The translations under genes and the position numbers were made by a program. A stretch of DNA of 32,269 bases from Dehalococcoidales bacterium (GTDB lineage: Bacteria; Chloroflexota; Dehalococcoidia; Dehalococcoidales; Fen-1064): NCBI GenBank assembly GCA_035529395.1, contig DATKWT010000105.1:1-32269 (forward strand). The letters are read 5' to 3'. Positions 6,271 through 15,000 of the stretch are shown here, piece by piece. Each line of letters opens with the position of its first letter. The first letter of the stretch is position 1. The notes under the pieces were generated by a model. The model was not told the origin of the DNA, made no database searches, and saw only the letters and a list, made by a program, of their open reading frames with translations.

Positions 6271-7101
6271 ATGAAGAGCAAGGACCTGTCCGGCGAGACG
6301 ATTACGTTTCTGGGCACCGGTGGCGCCAGGTTCATGATAATCAGCCAGATGCTTGCTTCAGGCGGTCTCTGGCTGAACATGAGCGGCACCGAGATACTTA
6401 TCGACCCCGGCCCCGGCTGTATCGTCCAAGCCACCAGGAGGAAGCTCAAGGCGGAGAATCTGAGCGCCATCATTCTGTCGCACCGCCACCTTGACCACTC
6501 GGCCGACATCAATATAATGGTCGAGGCGATGACCCAGGGCGGTTTCAAGAATCAGGGCCGCCTGTTTGCCCCGGCCGATGCCCTGGAGGGTGAGCCGGTA
6601 ATCTTCTCCTACCTCAAGGAACGCCTGGACGGCATCGAGTTGCTTGAAGCCGGGAAGTCCTACACCGTGGGCAATGTCTCCTTCACCACGCCGGTACGCC
6701 ACATACATCCGGTTGAAACCTACGGCATGGTCTTCAAGACTGCCCGTCATACCTTCTCCTGCATTACGGATACCCGCTACTTCGACGGCCTGACCGATTA
6801 CTACAAGAATGAATTGCTGGTTATCAACGTGGTTTTCATGGAACCCCGCACCCCGCAAAGCCACCCCGATACACCCATCGACCACCTGTCTGTTCCTGAT
6901 GTCGAACGTATTGTCAGCGAAATAAGGCCGAAGGCGGCCATACTGACGCATTTCGGGATGGGTGTCTGGCGGAACAATCCCCGGGAGATTGCCGAGAAGC
7001 TGTCCGAGAAGACCGGCGTGAAGGTTATCGCCGCCCGCGACGGCATGAAATTCGACCTCGCCGAACTGGATGCGGACCAGGCCCAGCCGTCCTCAACTTA
7101 G
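6271..7101 (+). CDS. Metallo-beta-lactamase-fold hydrolase
   Basis: A 276-residue protein with the binuclear metal motif H71-R-H73-L-D75-H76. It also has a later His in VRHIHPVETYG, an Asp in CITDTRY and a His in ILTHFG, so all ligands of an MBL-fold hydrolase are present. The N-terminal ITFLGTGGARF resembles the RNase Z/phosphodiesterase-like branch rather than antibiotic-degrading lactamases. The reading frame extends upstream to 6136, but that part is low-complexity and unlike the family, so the ATG at 6271 is chosen. There is no Shine-Dalgarno and a promoter lies directly upstream. The substrate is unknown. The radical SAM gene follows 33 bases downstream with its own -10 box. Confidence 0.85.
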   Translation: MKSKDLSGETITFLGTGGARFMIISQMLASGGLWLNMSGTEILIDPGPGCIVQATRRKLKAENLSAIILSHRHLDHSADINIMVEAMTQGGFKNQGRLFAPADALEGEPVIFSYLKERLDGIELLEAGKSYTVGNVSFTTPVRHIHPVETYGMVFKTARHTFSCITDTRYFDGLTDYYKNELLVINVVFMEPRTPQSHPDTPIDHLSVPDVERIVSEIRPKAAILTHFGMGVWRNNPREIAEKLSEKTGVKVIAARDGMKFDLAELDADQAQPSST

Positions 7102-7121
7102 CCTATCCGGGCAACTTCCAG

Positions 7122-7127
7122 TATAAT
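7122..7127 (+). promoter_or_regulatory. -10 box directly ahead of the radical SAM gene
   Basis: A perfect TATAAT ends seven bases before the GTG start at 7135, so transcription should start at or next to the start codon. The -35 is weak: TTAGCC at 7098-7103 with an 18-base spacer, overlapping the upstream stop codon. Confidence 0.5.
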
Positions 7128-7134
7128 AGTATCC

Positions 7135-8970
7135 GTGACCATCAATAAGGCCAACCTCGATAAAATACTGCACCGCGTAACCCGGCCCGCCCGTTATACC
7201 GGCGGCGAGTGGAACAGCATCGTCAAGGACTGGGCAGCTACTCCCATTCGTGTCGCCCTCTCTTACCCGGACACCTACGAGGTGGGTATGTCCAATATGG
7301 CCCTGCCCATCCTCTATGGCCTGCTCAACGGCCAGCCTGACGTCCTCGCGGAGAGGGTGTTTGCCCCCTGGGTGGACATGGCGGCCGCGATGAGGGAATC
7401 CGACATTCCCCTGTTCAGCCTGGAATCGAAACGCCCACTGGCTGAGTTCGACATAATTGGTTTCTCCCTGGGCTACGAGCTGACCTATACCAACGTACTG
7501 AACATGCTGGACCTGGCGGGAATCCCGGTCCGTGCCGCCGAGAGGGACGATTCCCACCCGCTGGTGATTGCCGGCGGTAGCTGCGCCCTTAACCCGGAGC
7601 CGATGGCGGACTTCATTGACGTCTTCGTTATTGGTGATGGTGAGGAAGCAGTACTGGAACTGCTGGATACCTTCCGGCACTGGAAGGAGGAGACCGGCAC
7701 CACCAAGGAGCAATTACTCCGCCGTCTGGCCGGCATTTCCGGCGTTTACGTACCGGGTCTGTACCAGGTTGAGTATCAGACCGATGGTACCCTGAAGAGC
7801 ATCACCCCAACGGCACCGGAGGCCAGCCCGACCGTCCGGCGGCGCATCGTAGCCAAGCTTCCGGCCCCGCCCACCGCGCCGGTGGTACCCTACATCGAGG
7901 TAATACACGACCGTGGCGCAATCGAGATACAGCGCGGCTGCACTCGCGGCTGCCGTTTTTGCCAGGCCGGCATCATATACCGTCCGGTAAGGGTGAGACC
8001 TCCGTCAGAGGTGCTGGACGCGGCCGAGGAACTGGTAACCGGCTGCGGCTACAATGAGGTCTCCCTGGTCTCGCTGAGCACCAGTGACTACCCCGGGATC
8101 GACCGGCTTGTCACCGACCTCTCCCGGAACCTCGATGACGTCACCCTGTCATTGCCCAGCCTCTATATCAACAGCTTCACCGTGGAGCTGATGGACTCGC
8201 TCGTGTCGCGCAAGAAGATAGGTCTTACCTTCGCTCCGGAAGCAGGTAGCGAGAGGCTGCGGCGGGTCATCAACAAGAACATCTCAGACGACGAACTATT
8301 CGCGGCCTTAGAGGCCGTCTTTGCCAGGGGCTGGAAGAGTCTCAAACTTTACTTCATGCTCGGACTTCCCGAAGAGACCAGGGAGGATGTCGAGGACATT
8401 GTCCGACTGGTGGACAGAATCCGGGCCCTGGGCAGGAGCACGGCGGGCCGGACTCCCCAGATAAGGATTAACATCTCCACATTTGTACCCAAGCCGCACA
8501 CGCCGTTCCAGTGGGTGGCCCAGACAGGCGAAGAAGAACTGACCACCCGGCAGGAAGTGCTCAAAGAGGGTCTTCGGCGGAAGGGTACGCGGCTTTCCTG
8601 GCATGACCCCGGGACCAGCGTGCTCGAAGCCGCGATGTCGCGAGGGGACAGGCGGCTGGGAGGGGTTATTTACCGTGCCTGGCAGCTCGGCTCCGTCTTT
8701 GACGCCTGGAACGAGCACTTCAGCTATGAGAACTGGAATACTGCTTTTACCGAAGCCGGACTTGACATTGATTTCTACGCCCGAAGGCAGCGTCCCCCGG
8801 ACGAGGTGTTCCCCTGGTCACATATCGACATCGGCGTGACCGGCGAATTCCTGAAGAGAGAATACGAACGTGCCCTGGCAGGCAAGCAGACTCCGGACTG
8901 CCGTGAGGGCGCTTGCAACGCCTGTGGGCTGGAGGAATCAGAGCCGGCCTGTCAAACGAAAAGGCGATAG
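7135..8970 (+). CDS. B12-binding-type radical SAM protein (TIGR03960-like)
   Basis: A 611-residue radical SAM enzyme. The cluster motif is CTRGCRFCQAG with Cys269, Cys273 and Cys276 binding the 4Fe-4S cluster that activates S-adenosylmethionine. The N-terminal approximately 200 residues have the B12-binding-like layout found in the TIGR03960 family, including YPDTYEVGMSN (about 44-54), GFSLGYELTYTN and VIAGGSCALNPEP. The C-terminus holds a cysteine-rich tail, CREGACNACGLEESEPAC. The reaction of this family is not established. In other genomes it often pairs with a TIGR03936-type partner and ribosome or RNase E/G genes, which are absent here. The start is GTG with no ribosome-binding site and a -10 box immediately upstream, suggesting a leaderless mRNA. 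Confidence 0.88.
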   Translation: MTINKANLDKILHRVTRPARYTGGEWNSIVKDWAATPIRVALSYPDTYEVGMSNMALPILYGLLNGQPDVLAERVFAPWVDMAAAMRESDIPLFSLESKRPLAEFDIIGFSLGYELTYTNVLNMLDLAGIPVRAAERDDSHPLVIAGGSCALNPEPMADFIDVFVIGDGEEAVLELLDTFRHWKEETGTTKEQLLRRLAGISGVYVPGLYQVEYQTDGTLKSITPTAPEASPTVRRRIVAKLPAPPTAPVVPYIEVIHDRGAIEIQRGCTRGCRFCQAGIIYRPVRVRPPSEVLDAAEELVTGCGYNEVSLVSLSTSDYPGIDRLVTDLSRNLDDVTLSLPSLYINSFTVELMDSLVSRKKIGLTFAPEAGSERLRRVINKNISDDELFAALEAVFARGWKSLKLYFMLGLPEETREDVEDIVRLVDRIRALGRSTAGRTPQIRINISTFVPKPHTPFQWVAQTGEEELTTRQEVLKEGLRRKGTRLSWHDPGTSVLEAAMSRGDRRLGGVIYRAWQLGSVFDAWNEHFSYENWNTAFTEAGLDIDFYARRQRPPDEVFPWSHIDIGVTGEFLKREYERALAGKQTPDCREGACNACGLEESEPACQTKRR

Positions 8971-9045
8971 ATTAACCGGGGCTACCGGCGGTCTCTTCGG
9001 AAACACGGGTACTCCTTGCGTCGAAGCACTGGGGAAGAGGGCTCA

Positions 9046-9160
9046 AAGGGGGGCACCCCCTTAGACCCCTGCCAAAAGGGGCTCCTCTCAGAAGGGGGAC
9101 ACCCCCTTAGACCCCCGTTCCATAGGGGTTACACCCCTCTGGACACCCCAAAACGGTGTG
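9046..9160. repeat. G-run/C-run palindromic cluster
   Basis: In the 340-base gene-free stretch 8971-9310 I see no gene. This part repeats units such as AAGGGGGACACCCCCTTAGACCCC (two close copies, near 9047-9077 and 9091-9115) plus CTCCTCTCAGAAGGGG and CCCCTCTGGACACCCC. These are degenerate members of the palindromic family at 1, 3275 and 9264. Confidence 0.65.
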
Positions 9161-9263
9161 GAGGACAGTTTCCGGCAGGGTTCATTCGCACCTAAGAGAG
9201 TGTTGTATTATTCTGGTAAGAGCCTGGGGGAATGATCCGAAGCGGAGAGTCCAGGGGTTCCGT

Positions 9264-9313
9264 CCCTTCTGAGGGGCACCCCCTCCGGACTTCCCTTTTT
9301 AAGCAGCCTGTTA
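9264..9313. repeat. GC-rich palindromic dispersed repeat, copy 3
   Basis: CCCTTCTGAGGGG (9264-9276) is identical to positions 1-13. It is followed by CACCCCCTCCGGACTTCCC, a T-run and AAGCAGCCTGTTAG. The stem GAGGG/CCCTC plus the T-run resembles a terminator reading rightward. Its end overlaps the stop codon of the SDR gene (complement of 9311-9313). Confidence 0.7.
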
Positions 9314-10159
9314 GGCCAGCAGACCGCCGTCGACGAGCAGGGTGTGTCCGGTGACATAGCTGGCAGCCCCGGAGACCAGGAACAGAGCGGCGCTGGCGAT
9401 TTCCTCCGGCTCGGCCATCCTGGCCATCGGTATCCTCCGGGCAAGTAACTGGTCCAGCATTCCGGCGGCGTCTTCCTGAGTAGCCGGGGCTGCATTAGCC
9501 CCGGATAGTTGCTCCAGGTTCGTCTTGAAGTCCGGGCCATCGAAGTCCCACATACCGCTTGTCATCTGAGTCCTGATGAGGCCGGGGGCAATTGCGTTCA
9601 CCCGTACCCCGTGGGGCCCCAGCTCCCAGGCCAGTCCCCTGGTGAGCATCATAATGCCCGCCTTAGCACCGGGGTAGGGATTGGCACTTTCCCTGACACA
9701 CCGTATCCCTTCCACGGAAGCCAGGCTGACGATGCTTCCCTTCTTCCGCTCTATCATCCCGGGGGCAAAAGCTTTACAGCAGAGGTAACAGCCCTTGAGA
9801 TGGATGTCAATGACGCGGTCCCACTCCTCCTCTTCGATAGAGAGCAGGGGTGTACCGCTGCTGATGCCGGCGTTATTAACAAGAATATCAACCGGGCCAA
9901 GCTTTTCTGCCGCCTCTCGTGCCAGGTTATCGATATCTTGCTTCACGGACACATCTGCCCGTACCGCCAGGGCACGCCGGCCCAGCCCACGGATTTCCTC
10001 GGCCACTTCATCCAGCTTGCCATCCTCGATAACGAAGTCACAAACGGCAACGTCCGCGCCCGCCTCGGCAAAGGTCAGGGCTATTGCCCGGCCTATTCCC
10101 TGCCTGCCTCCGGTAACTGCGGCAACCTGACCTTCAAGTGAGAAACAGGGTAACGTCAC
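9311..10159 (-). CDS. SDR-family oxidoreductase (FabG-like)
   Basis: A 282-residue short-chain dehydrogenase/reductase with the nucleotide-binding TGGRQGIG (residues 16-23), NNAG (95-98), catalytic Ser148 in SLAS, and Tyr162/Lys166 in YPGAKAG. VRVNAIAPGLI and a VTGHTLLVDGG C-terminus follow. This is the classical SDR layout using NAD(P)H on a carbonyl or hydroxyl substrate; 3-oxoacyl-ACP reductase or a sugar/alcohol dehydrogenase are both possible. The C-terminal region has an insertion of about 25 residues (SGMWDFDGPDFKTNLEQ) before RIPMARMAEPEEIA. The start is GTG with GGGAG nine bases upstream. It lies 47 bases downstream of the gyrA 3' end and may be cotranscribed. Confidence 0.88.
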   Translation of the reverse strand: MTLPCFSLEGQVAAVTGGRQGIGRAIALTFAEAGADVAVCDFVIEDGKLDEVAEEIRGLGRRALAVRADVSVKQDIDNLAREAAEKLGPVDILVNNAGISSGTPLLSIEEEEWDRVIDIHLKGCYLCCKAFAPGMIERKKGSIVSLASVEGIRCVRESANPYPGAKAGIMMLTRGLAWELGPHGVRVNAIAPGLIRTQMTSGMWDFDGPDFKTNLEQLSGANAAPATQEDAAGMLDQLLARRIPMARMAEPEEIASAALFLVSGAASYVTGHTLLVDGGLLA

Positions 10160-10206
10160 TTCTTTCTGCTCCCTTTGCCATCCGGCGCTGAAATCTGTCC
10201 CTCTGA

Positions 10207-10800
10207 TCAGGCGATATCCATGTGGGCCAGAGCCACTACTTTATCGCCTTCGCTCATTCGCATCAGTATCACTCCCTGAGTGCTCCTGCCCTGGACCGTG
10301 ATATCCTTGACCGGTGTGCGAACGACAATACCGTTGGCGGAGATAAACATCACTTCCTGCGACCGGGTGACCAGCCTGGCATCAGCGATACCGCCGGTCT
10401 TTTCAACTATCTTAAATGTCCGGACGCCACCACCGCCACGGTGCTGTTTGGGGTAATCATCGATAGGCGTAAGCTTTCCGTGGCCCTGTTTGGTGATAAC
10501 CAGGAAGTATGTCTTGGGTCGGGCAATACCGGCGCCGACGACCCGGTCACCTGCGGCCAGACGGATACCCCGAACACCACCACTTGTCCGGGAGCTGGCC
10601 CGGATGCCGGATACGGCAAACCTTATCGACTGCCCGGTTTCGGTCACCAGGACGATTTCTTCCTGGTCAGTAGCCACACGGCTGGCCACGAGTTCGTCCC
10701 CATCCTCCACGTCCATGGCAATGAGACCACTGCTGCGTACAGCGGCGAACTTATCCAGAGCCGTTTTCTTTACCTCTCCAAGGCGGGTAACCAGCACCAT
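10207..10800 (-). CDS. gyrA: GyrA C-terminal pinwheel fragment beyond an in-frame stop
   Basis: A 197-residue stretch homologous to the later blades of the GyrA C-terminal beta-pinwheel, which wraps DNA. It shows the recurring pattern TRLGEVKKTALDKF, TETGQSIRFAVSGI, TKQGHGKLTPIDDY and SANGIVVRTPVKDI. It is in the same reading frame as the upstream part, separated only by TAA (complement of 10819-10821) and six further sense codons. The ATG given here is the first available restart. No clear Shine-Dalgarno precedes it, so independent translation is doubtful. The fragment has no further stops and well-kept repeat motifs, suggesting recent or tolerated interruption, or a sequence error. Confidence 0.8.
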   Translation of the reverse strand: MVLVTRLGEVKKTALDKFAAVRSSGLIAMDVEDGDELVASRVATDQEEIVLVTETGQSIRFAVSGIRASSRTSGGVRGIRLAAGDRVVGAGIARPKTYFLVITKQGHGKLTPIDDYPKQHRGGGGVRTFKIVEKTGGIADARLVTRSQEVMFISANGIVVRTPVKDITVQGRSTQGVILMRMSEGDKVVALAHMDIA

Positions 10801-10818
10801 AAACGCATCCGGAGTGAA

Positions 10819-12633
10819 TTACGGCACGACCGCCCTATCAGTAACCTTCTCATTATCTAATATGGAAAAGAGGTTAATAACCGCCGTTCCTTTGCTCACC
10901 CGGGAGCTTTCCGGTGGCAATTCGTAACATTTAAGGCTGAAACACCTGCCCTTGTTGGTGAGCAGGAGCAGGTTGTCATGGGTATCCGCCACCGCCAGCA
11001 GCCTGACGGCGTCCTCCTCCCGGGTAGTTATGCCAATAATGCCCTTGGCACCACGGTGCGTGGACCGGTAGGCACGGGTCGGTACACGTTTGATGAAGCC
11101 CCGGTTACTGAGAATCACGGCCATATGCTGGTGAGGGATGAGGTCTTCTTCCCGGAACTCGGCAACACCCTCGGTGCTTATCTCGGTCCTGCGCTCGTCG
11201 CTGAACTCGGTCTTGAGCTTTTCAAGCTCCTCCTTCACCACTCTCAGTACCCTTCCGGGATTAGCCAGCAGGCCCTCCAGGTAGGAAATGTTCTTCAGCA
11301 CCTCGGTGTACTCTTCGAGCACCTTGTTCCGTTCCATAGTGGCCAGGCGGCGCAACGGCATCTCAAGGATGGCATCCGCCTGTACCTGTGACAGGCTGAA
11401 TTCGCTCATCAGGTTCTGTCTGGCATTCTCAGTGGTACGCGACTTCCTGATGGTGGCAATCACCTTGTCGATATTATCAAGGGCTATCTTCAGGCCCTCC
11501 AGAATATGGGCCCGGCTCCTGGCCTTCTTCAACTCGAACCGCGAGCGGCGGGTAACAACCTCGCGGCGGAAGTCTATGAAGTACTGGAGCGCCTCTTTGA
11601 GACTGAGCACCCGGGGCTGGCCGTCCACCAGCGCCAGTATATTGGCAGCGAAGGTAGTCTGGAGCTGGGTGTACTTATAAAGGTTGTTGAGCAATTTCTG
11701 CGGTTGTGCTTCCCGCTTCAACTGGATAACGACGCGCATTCCCTGCCGGTCAGACTCATCACGCAACTCACTGATACCGGTAATTTTCTTGCTGGATACC
11801 AGGGAAGCAATTTTTTCAACCAGCGCAGCCTTGTTCACCTGGTAGGGTAACTCGGTAATAATTATCTGACGCTGACCGGTCTCGGAGGCGTCCCCCAGAT
11901 ACGCTTTGGCCCGTACCACTATCCTGCCCCGCCCGGTAGCGTAGGCACTCTTAATACCTTCTTCACCGAGGATAACACCACCGGTAGGGAAGTCAGGACC
12001 CTTGACAAACTCGGTCAGCTCGTCAATCGTTGCCCTGGGGTTGTCAATCAGGCAAGCAACGGCGTCACACACCTCGCTCAGGTTGTGCGGGGGGATGTTG
12101 GTGGCCATGCCCACGGCAATACCGGAGCTGCCGTTAACCAGCAGATTGGGAACACGTGCCGGCAGGACAACAGGCTCCTTGAGACTTTCATCGAAGTTGG
12201 GACTGAAGTCGACGGTCTCTTTGTCGATGTCGGCCATCATCTCCTCGGCAATCGCGGTCAGGCGAGCCTCGGTGTAGCGCATTGCCGCGGGAGGGTCATT
12301 GTCCACGCTGCCGTAATTACCCTGCCCGTCAACGAGCATCGCCCGCATGGAGAAGTCCTGTGCCATGCGCACCATGGCATCGTAGATAGATTGATCACCA
12401 TGGGGGTGGTACTTACCCAGCACCTCACCGACAATACGCGCGCTCTTCTTGTAGGGTGTGTTGGAGTTCATACCCATCTCGTTCATGGCGTAGAGGATAC
12501 GACGGTGTACCGGCTTCAACCCATCCCGCACGTCCGGCAGAGCGCGGGAAACGATTACGCTCATCGCATAATCGAGGTACGAACTCCTCATTTCATCTTC
12601 GATGCTTACCGGCCTGATTTTCCCCAGAACCAT
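10819..12633 (-). CDS. gyrA: DNA gyrase subunit A, N-terminal part, ended by in-frame TAA
   Basis: A 604-residue DNA breakage-reunion subunit. The winged-helix site has KYHPHGD and RYTEARL with the DNA-linking Tyr120. The tower and coiled coil follow to about residue 490. The C-terminal domain begins near 495, with a degenerate GyrA box THRGAKG (525-531; consensus QRRGGKG). Translation stops after about two pinwheel blades at ...DRAVVP, whereas gyrase A is normally 800 residues or more. The remaining part continues in frame at 10207-10818. Residue 81, equivalent to the quinolone-contact Ser83 of E. coli, is Gln. AGGAG overlaps the end of the TPR gene 14 bases upstream, so the two are cotranscribed. 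The GyrB partner is encoded at 22395. Confidence 0.93.
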   Translation of the reverse strand: MVLGKIRPVSIEDEMRSSYLDYAMSVIVSRALPDVRDGLKPVHRRILYAMNEMGMNSNTPYKKSARIVGEVLGKYHPHGDQSIYDAMVRMAQDFSMRAMLVDGQGNYGSVDNDPPAAMRYTEARLTAIAEEMMADIDKETVDFSPNFDESLKEPVVLPARVPNLLVNGSSGIAVGMATNIPPHNLSEVCDAVACLIDNPRATIDELTEFVKGPDFPTGGVILGEEGIKSAYATGRGRIVVRAKAYLGDASETGQRQIIITELPYQVNKAALVEKIASLVSSKKITGISELRDESDRQGMRVVIQLKREAQPQKLLNNLYKYTQLQTTFAANILALVDGQPRVLSLKEALQYFIDFRREVVTRRSRFELKKARSRAHILEGLKIALDNIDKVIATIRKSRTTENARQNLMSEFSLSQVQADAILEMPLRRLATMERNKVLEEYTEVLKNISYLEGLLANPGRVLRVVKEELEKLKTEFSDERRTEISTEGVAEFREEDLIPHQHMAVILSNRGFIKRVPTRAYRSTHRGAKGIIGITTREEDAVRLLAVADTHDNLLLLTNKGRCFSLKCYELPPESSRVSKGTAVINLFSILDNEKVTDRAVVP

Positions 12634-12647
12634 TTCTCTAATCGCTC

Positions 12648-13463
12648 CTATAGTTCTTCGTCGACATCGTCATCATCGGGAGACTCTTCAACCAGCAGTT
12701 CGGTCTCCTCGCCACCTCCGACCACCGTATACCCCGGGTCGTCGGTGACACTTTCCTCCTGTTCCATCTCACGCCGGAGTGCGCGGTCGCCGATACCAGT
12801 ACGCCCGCCAGAGAGCCCTTGAGCAGGAAAGGAAAGGCGTCCCACCTGGCTGGGGTGCTGGTATACCTCCCGGATGATTATACTTATTGCATCCTCGGTG
12901 GATCTGACTATGGCGGCGGAGTACCTGTTGCCGCCCTGCGCTAATCGGGCGAGTCGCTGCCCGTAACCGGGCTCGACCTTCCCGAGATACTCCCCGGCGT
13001 TGTTCTCTGCTACCAGTGTAGAACCGTCTATGCGCAGTTGCACCTGGTCGCCGGCCGCAATCCTGACCACTACCTCCGGTGGGGCCGGGTCAACCAGCCG
13101 GACCACCCCCGCTTTACCTGTTTCCTCAATAAAGGATTGCGGTTTCATCCTGTCGGCTACCGCCGTGGCACCGATGGCAGTCTCTTTGAGGCGTGACAGG
13201 CGCTGCAGGTTCTTCCGGGAAATAACGTTGTGAGGGTCTATTTCCCCGGTACGCCGGTAGGCCTCCTCGGAGAGAGAGTACTCTCCCAGTTCCAGATGCG
13301 CCCGGCCGAGACGATTAAGCGCCTCGACGTCATCGGGAAACGTCTCGATAATGCTTTGGTTGACGGCTACCGCCTCCCTCCACTTACCTTCCATGGCCAG
13401 GGTAATAGCCTGTTTACTCATCTGCCGCCTGAGTCGCGACCCGTCCTCTTCCTGGTACAACAT
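12648..13463 (-). CDS. TPR-repeat protein with acidic tail
   Basis: A 271-residue protein of unknown function. The N-terminal about 90 residues form two to three tetratricopeptide repeats ([20 protein letters not shown], then [20 protein letters not shown]). A middle domain ([19 protein letters not shown], then [21 protein letters not shown]) looks like a small beta-barrel. The C-terminus is very acidic ([13 protein letters not shown]). TPRs bind protein partners. The start at 13463 is preferred over ATGs at 13499 and 13496 because GGAAGAGGACAGAGG lies right before it. Its stop codon overlaps the gyrA ribosome-binding region, so it is likely the first gene of a TPR-gyrA operon. Confidence 0.8.
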   Translation of the reverse strand: MLYQEEDGSRLRRQMSKQAITLAMEGKWREAVAVNQSIIETFPDDVEALNRLGRAHLELGEYSLSEEAYRRTGEIDPHNVISRKNLQRLSRLKETAIGATAVADRMKPQSFIEETGKAGVVRLVDPAPPEVVVRIAAGDQVQLRIDGSTLVAENNAGEYLGKVEPGYGQRLARLAQGGNRYSAAIVRSTEDAISIIIREVYQHPSQVGRLSFPAQGLSGGRTGIGDRALRREMEQEESVTDDPGYTVVGGGEETELLVEESPDDDDVDEEL

Positions 13464-13685
13464 CCTCTGTCCTCTTCCATAAGCCACAAATTTCATCATA
13501 CATTAGCTAATACCGCCGGACAAGTCAATACCTTTTTGACCGGAATTTTCATATTCACATCGCACCGAAAGCCAGCCGCACAAACACAGCGGGGGATTCC
13601 CCGGAACGGTAAGAAGTGACGCCTCTTGCCAGTGCCGGACTGCCGGGATTTCACTTCGAGAGTAGCTTTATCCTTCGTGAGAGGC

Positions 13686-14906
13686 CTACTCCTTCGCGTC
13701 CAGCCGAAACGCCCGGTGCAGGGCACGTACGGCATCTTCGACTCTGTCCTCTTCGATGATGCAGGTTATACGTATCTCGGACGTGGTTATCAACTGGATA
13801 TTTATCCCCTGCTCACTGAGAGTACTGAACATTCGGGAGGCAAACCCGGGAGTATTCTGCATGCCGGTGCCAACAACACTGACCTGCCCCAGCCTGGAAT
13901 CACTGACGCATTCCCTGGCTCCGATTTCCCTGGCGATGGGCTCAACCACCTTCAGGGCCTCTTCCTCCTGCCCACTGGCCACGGTGAAGGTGAGGTCGGT
14001 GATGTTATCAACGCTGGCGTTCTGTACGATGGTATCAACACTGATGCCCGCCCCGGCCAGCGGTTCAAAAATAGCGGCGGCGATTCCCGGTCGGTCCGGG
14101 ACACCGATAACGGTTATCTTGGCGACATCGAGGTCGTGGGCAATACTCCTCACCTTGTTACGTACTTCCATTGACACTCCTCCGTGAATCAACGTGCCCG
14201 GCTTTCCGGTGAAGCTTGAGGACACCTGAATAGGGACTTCATACAATTCCCCCAGCTCGACGGCCCGACCGTGCATGACCCTGGCCCCGTGGGAGGCCAG
14301 TTCCAGCATCTCTTCATAGCCAATCTCTTCCAGAGGCTGCGCTTCGGGGACGACGCGCGGGTCTGCCGTGTAGACACCCTCAACATCAGTGTATATCTGG
14401 CAGACTTCAGCCTTCAAGCTGGCCGCCAGAGCAACTGCGGTAGTATCCGAAGCACCCCTCCCCAGGGTGGTTACGTCCATTTCTTCGGTGATACCCTGAA
14501 AACCGGCAACAATGACGATATTGCCCTTCTCAAGCTCCCTGAAGATACGCCTGGGCTCTATGTTCAGGATACGTGCTCGCCGATGAGAAGCGGTTGTCCT
14601 GATTCCTGCCTGGGCACCGCTGAGGCTAATCGCCTGATAACCCATGGCCGCCAGCGTCATTGCCAGCAGGGTGCTGGAAACCAGCTCTCCGGTGGACAAC
14701 AGGGCGTCAAGCTCACGGTCATCCGGGTGTTCATTAACCTGGTAGGCGAGGCTAACCAGGTTGTCCGTGGTCTTGCCCATGGCGGACACGACCACGACCA
14801 CCTCGTTGCCCTCGTCCCTGGTCGCGGCAATGCGCCGGGCGGCGTTCTTTATCTTCCCGGCGTCCGCCACCGACGAACCGCCATACTTCTGGACAATCAG
14901 TGCCAT
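13686..14906 (-). CDS. lysC: Aspartate kinase
   Basis: A 406-residue aspartokinase, which makes aspartyl-phosphate at the entry to the lysine, threonine, methionine and diaminopimelate routes. The kinase domain starts VQKYGGSSVADAGKI (KYGGSSV at 7-13) and includes GFQGITEEMDVTTLGRGASDTTA (about 155-177). Two C-terminal ACT domains (ITVIGVPDRPGIAAAIFEPLAGAG; VSVVGTGMQNTPGFASRMFSTL) form the feedback-inhibition site. Length and domain order match the lysine/threonine-regulated monofunctional enzyme. GGGGGAG precedes the ATG. apgM lies 94 bases upstream on the same strand. Confidence 0.95.
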   Translation of the reverse strand: MALIVQKYGGSSVADAGKIKNAARRIAATRDEGNEVVVVVSAMGKTTDNLVSLAYQVNEHPDDRELDALLSTGELVSSTLLAMTLAAMGYQAISLSGAQAGIRTTASHRRARILNIEPRRIFRELEKGNIVIVAGFQGITEEMDVTTLGRGASDTTAVALAASLKAEVCQIYTDVEGVYTADPRVVPEAQPLEEIGYEEMLELASHGARVMHGRAVELGELYEVPIQVSSSFTGKPGTLIHGGVSMEVRNKVRSIAHDLDVAKITVIGVPDRPGIAAAIFEPLAGAGISVDTIVQNASVDNITDLTFTVASGQEEEALKVVEPIAREIGARECVSDSRLGQVSVVGTGMQNTPGFASRMFSTLSEQGINIQLITTSEIRITCIIEEDRVEDAVRALHRAFRLDAKE

Positions 14907-15000
14907 TTCGCTCCCCCAAGAAGCAGAGGTATCTCATACTGGGACTGGCGTTGCCTGGTAGTGGCGCGGCAATTCATGCTCCCACCAGCATCCGTCTGAT

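Noticed and set aside
6358-6951. 197-residue minus-strand frame
   Set aside because: Opposite the MBL-fold gene, whose metal motif is clear on the plus strand.
12085-12822. 245-residue plus-strand frame
   Set aside because: Opposite gyrA and the TPR gene; an artefact of GC-rich codon usage.
13496-13735. 79-residue minus-strand frame between the TPR gene and aspartate kinase
   Set aside because: Overlaps the start of the TPR gene region and the aspartate kinase end; no ribosome-binding site or motif. I see nothing definite in 13500-13685.
14271-14999. 242-residue plus-strand frame
   Set aside because: Opposite aspartate kinase; no recognisable protein.
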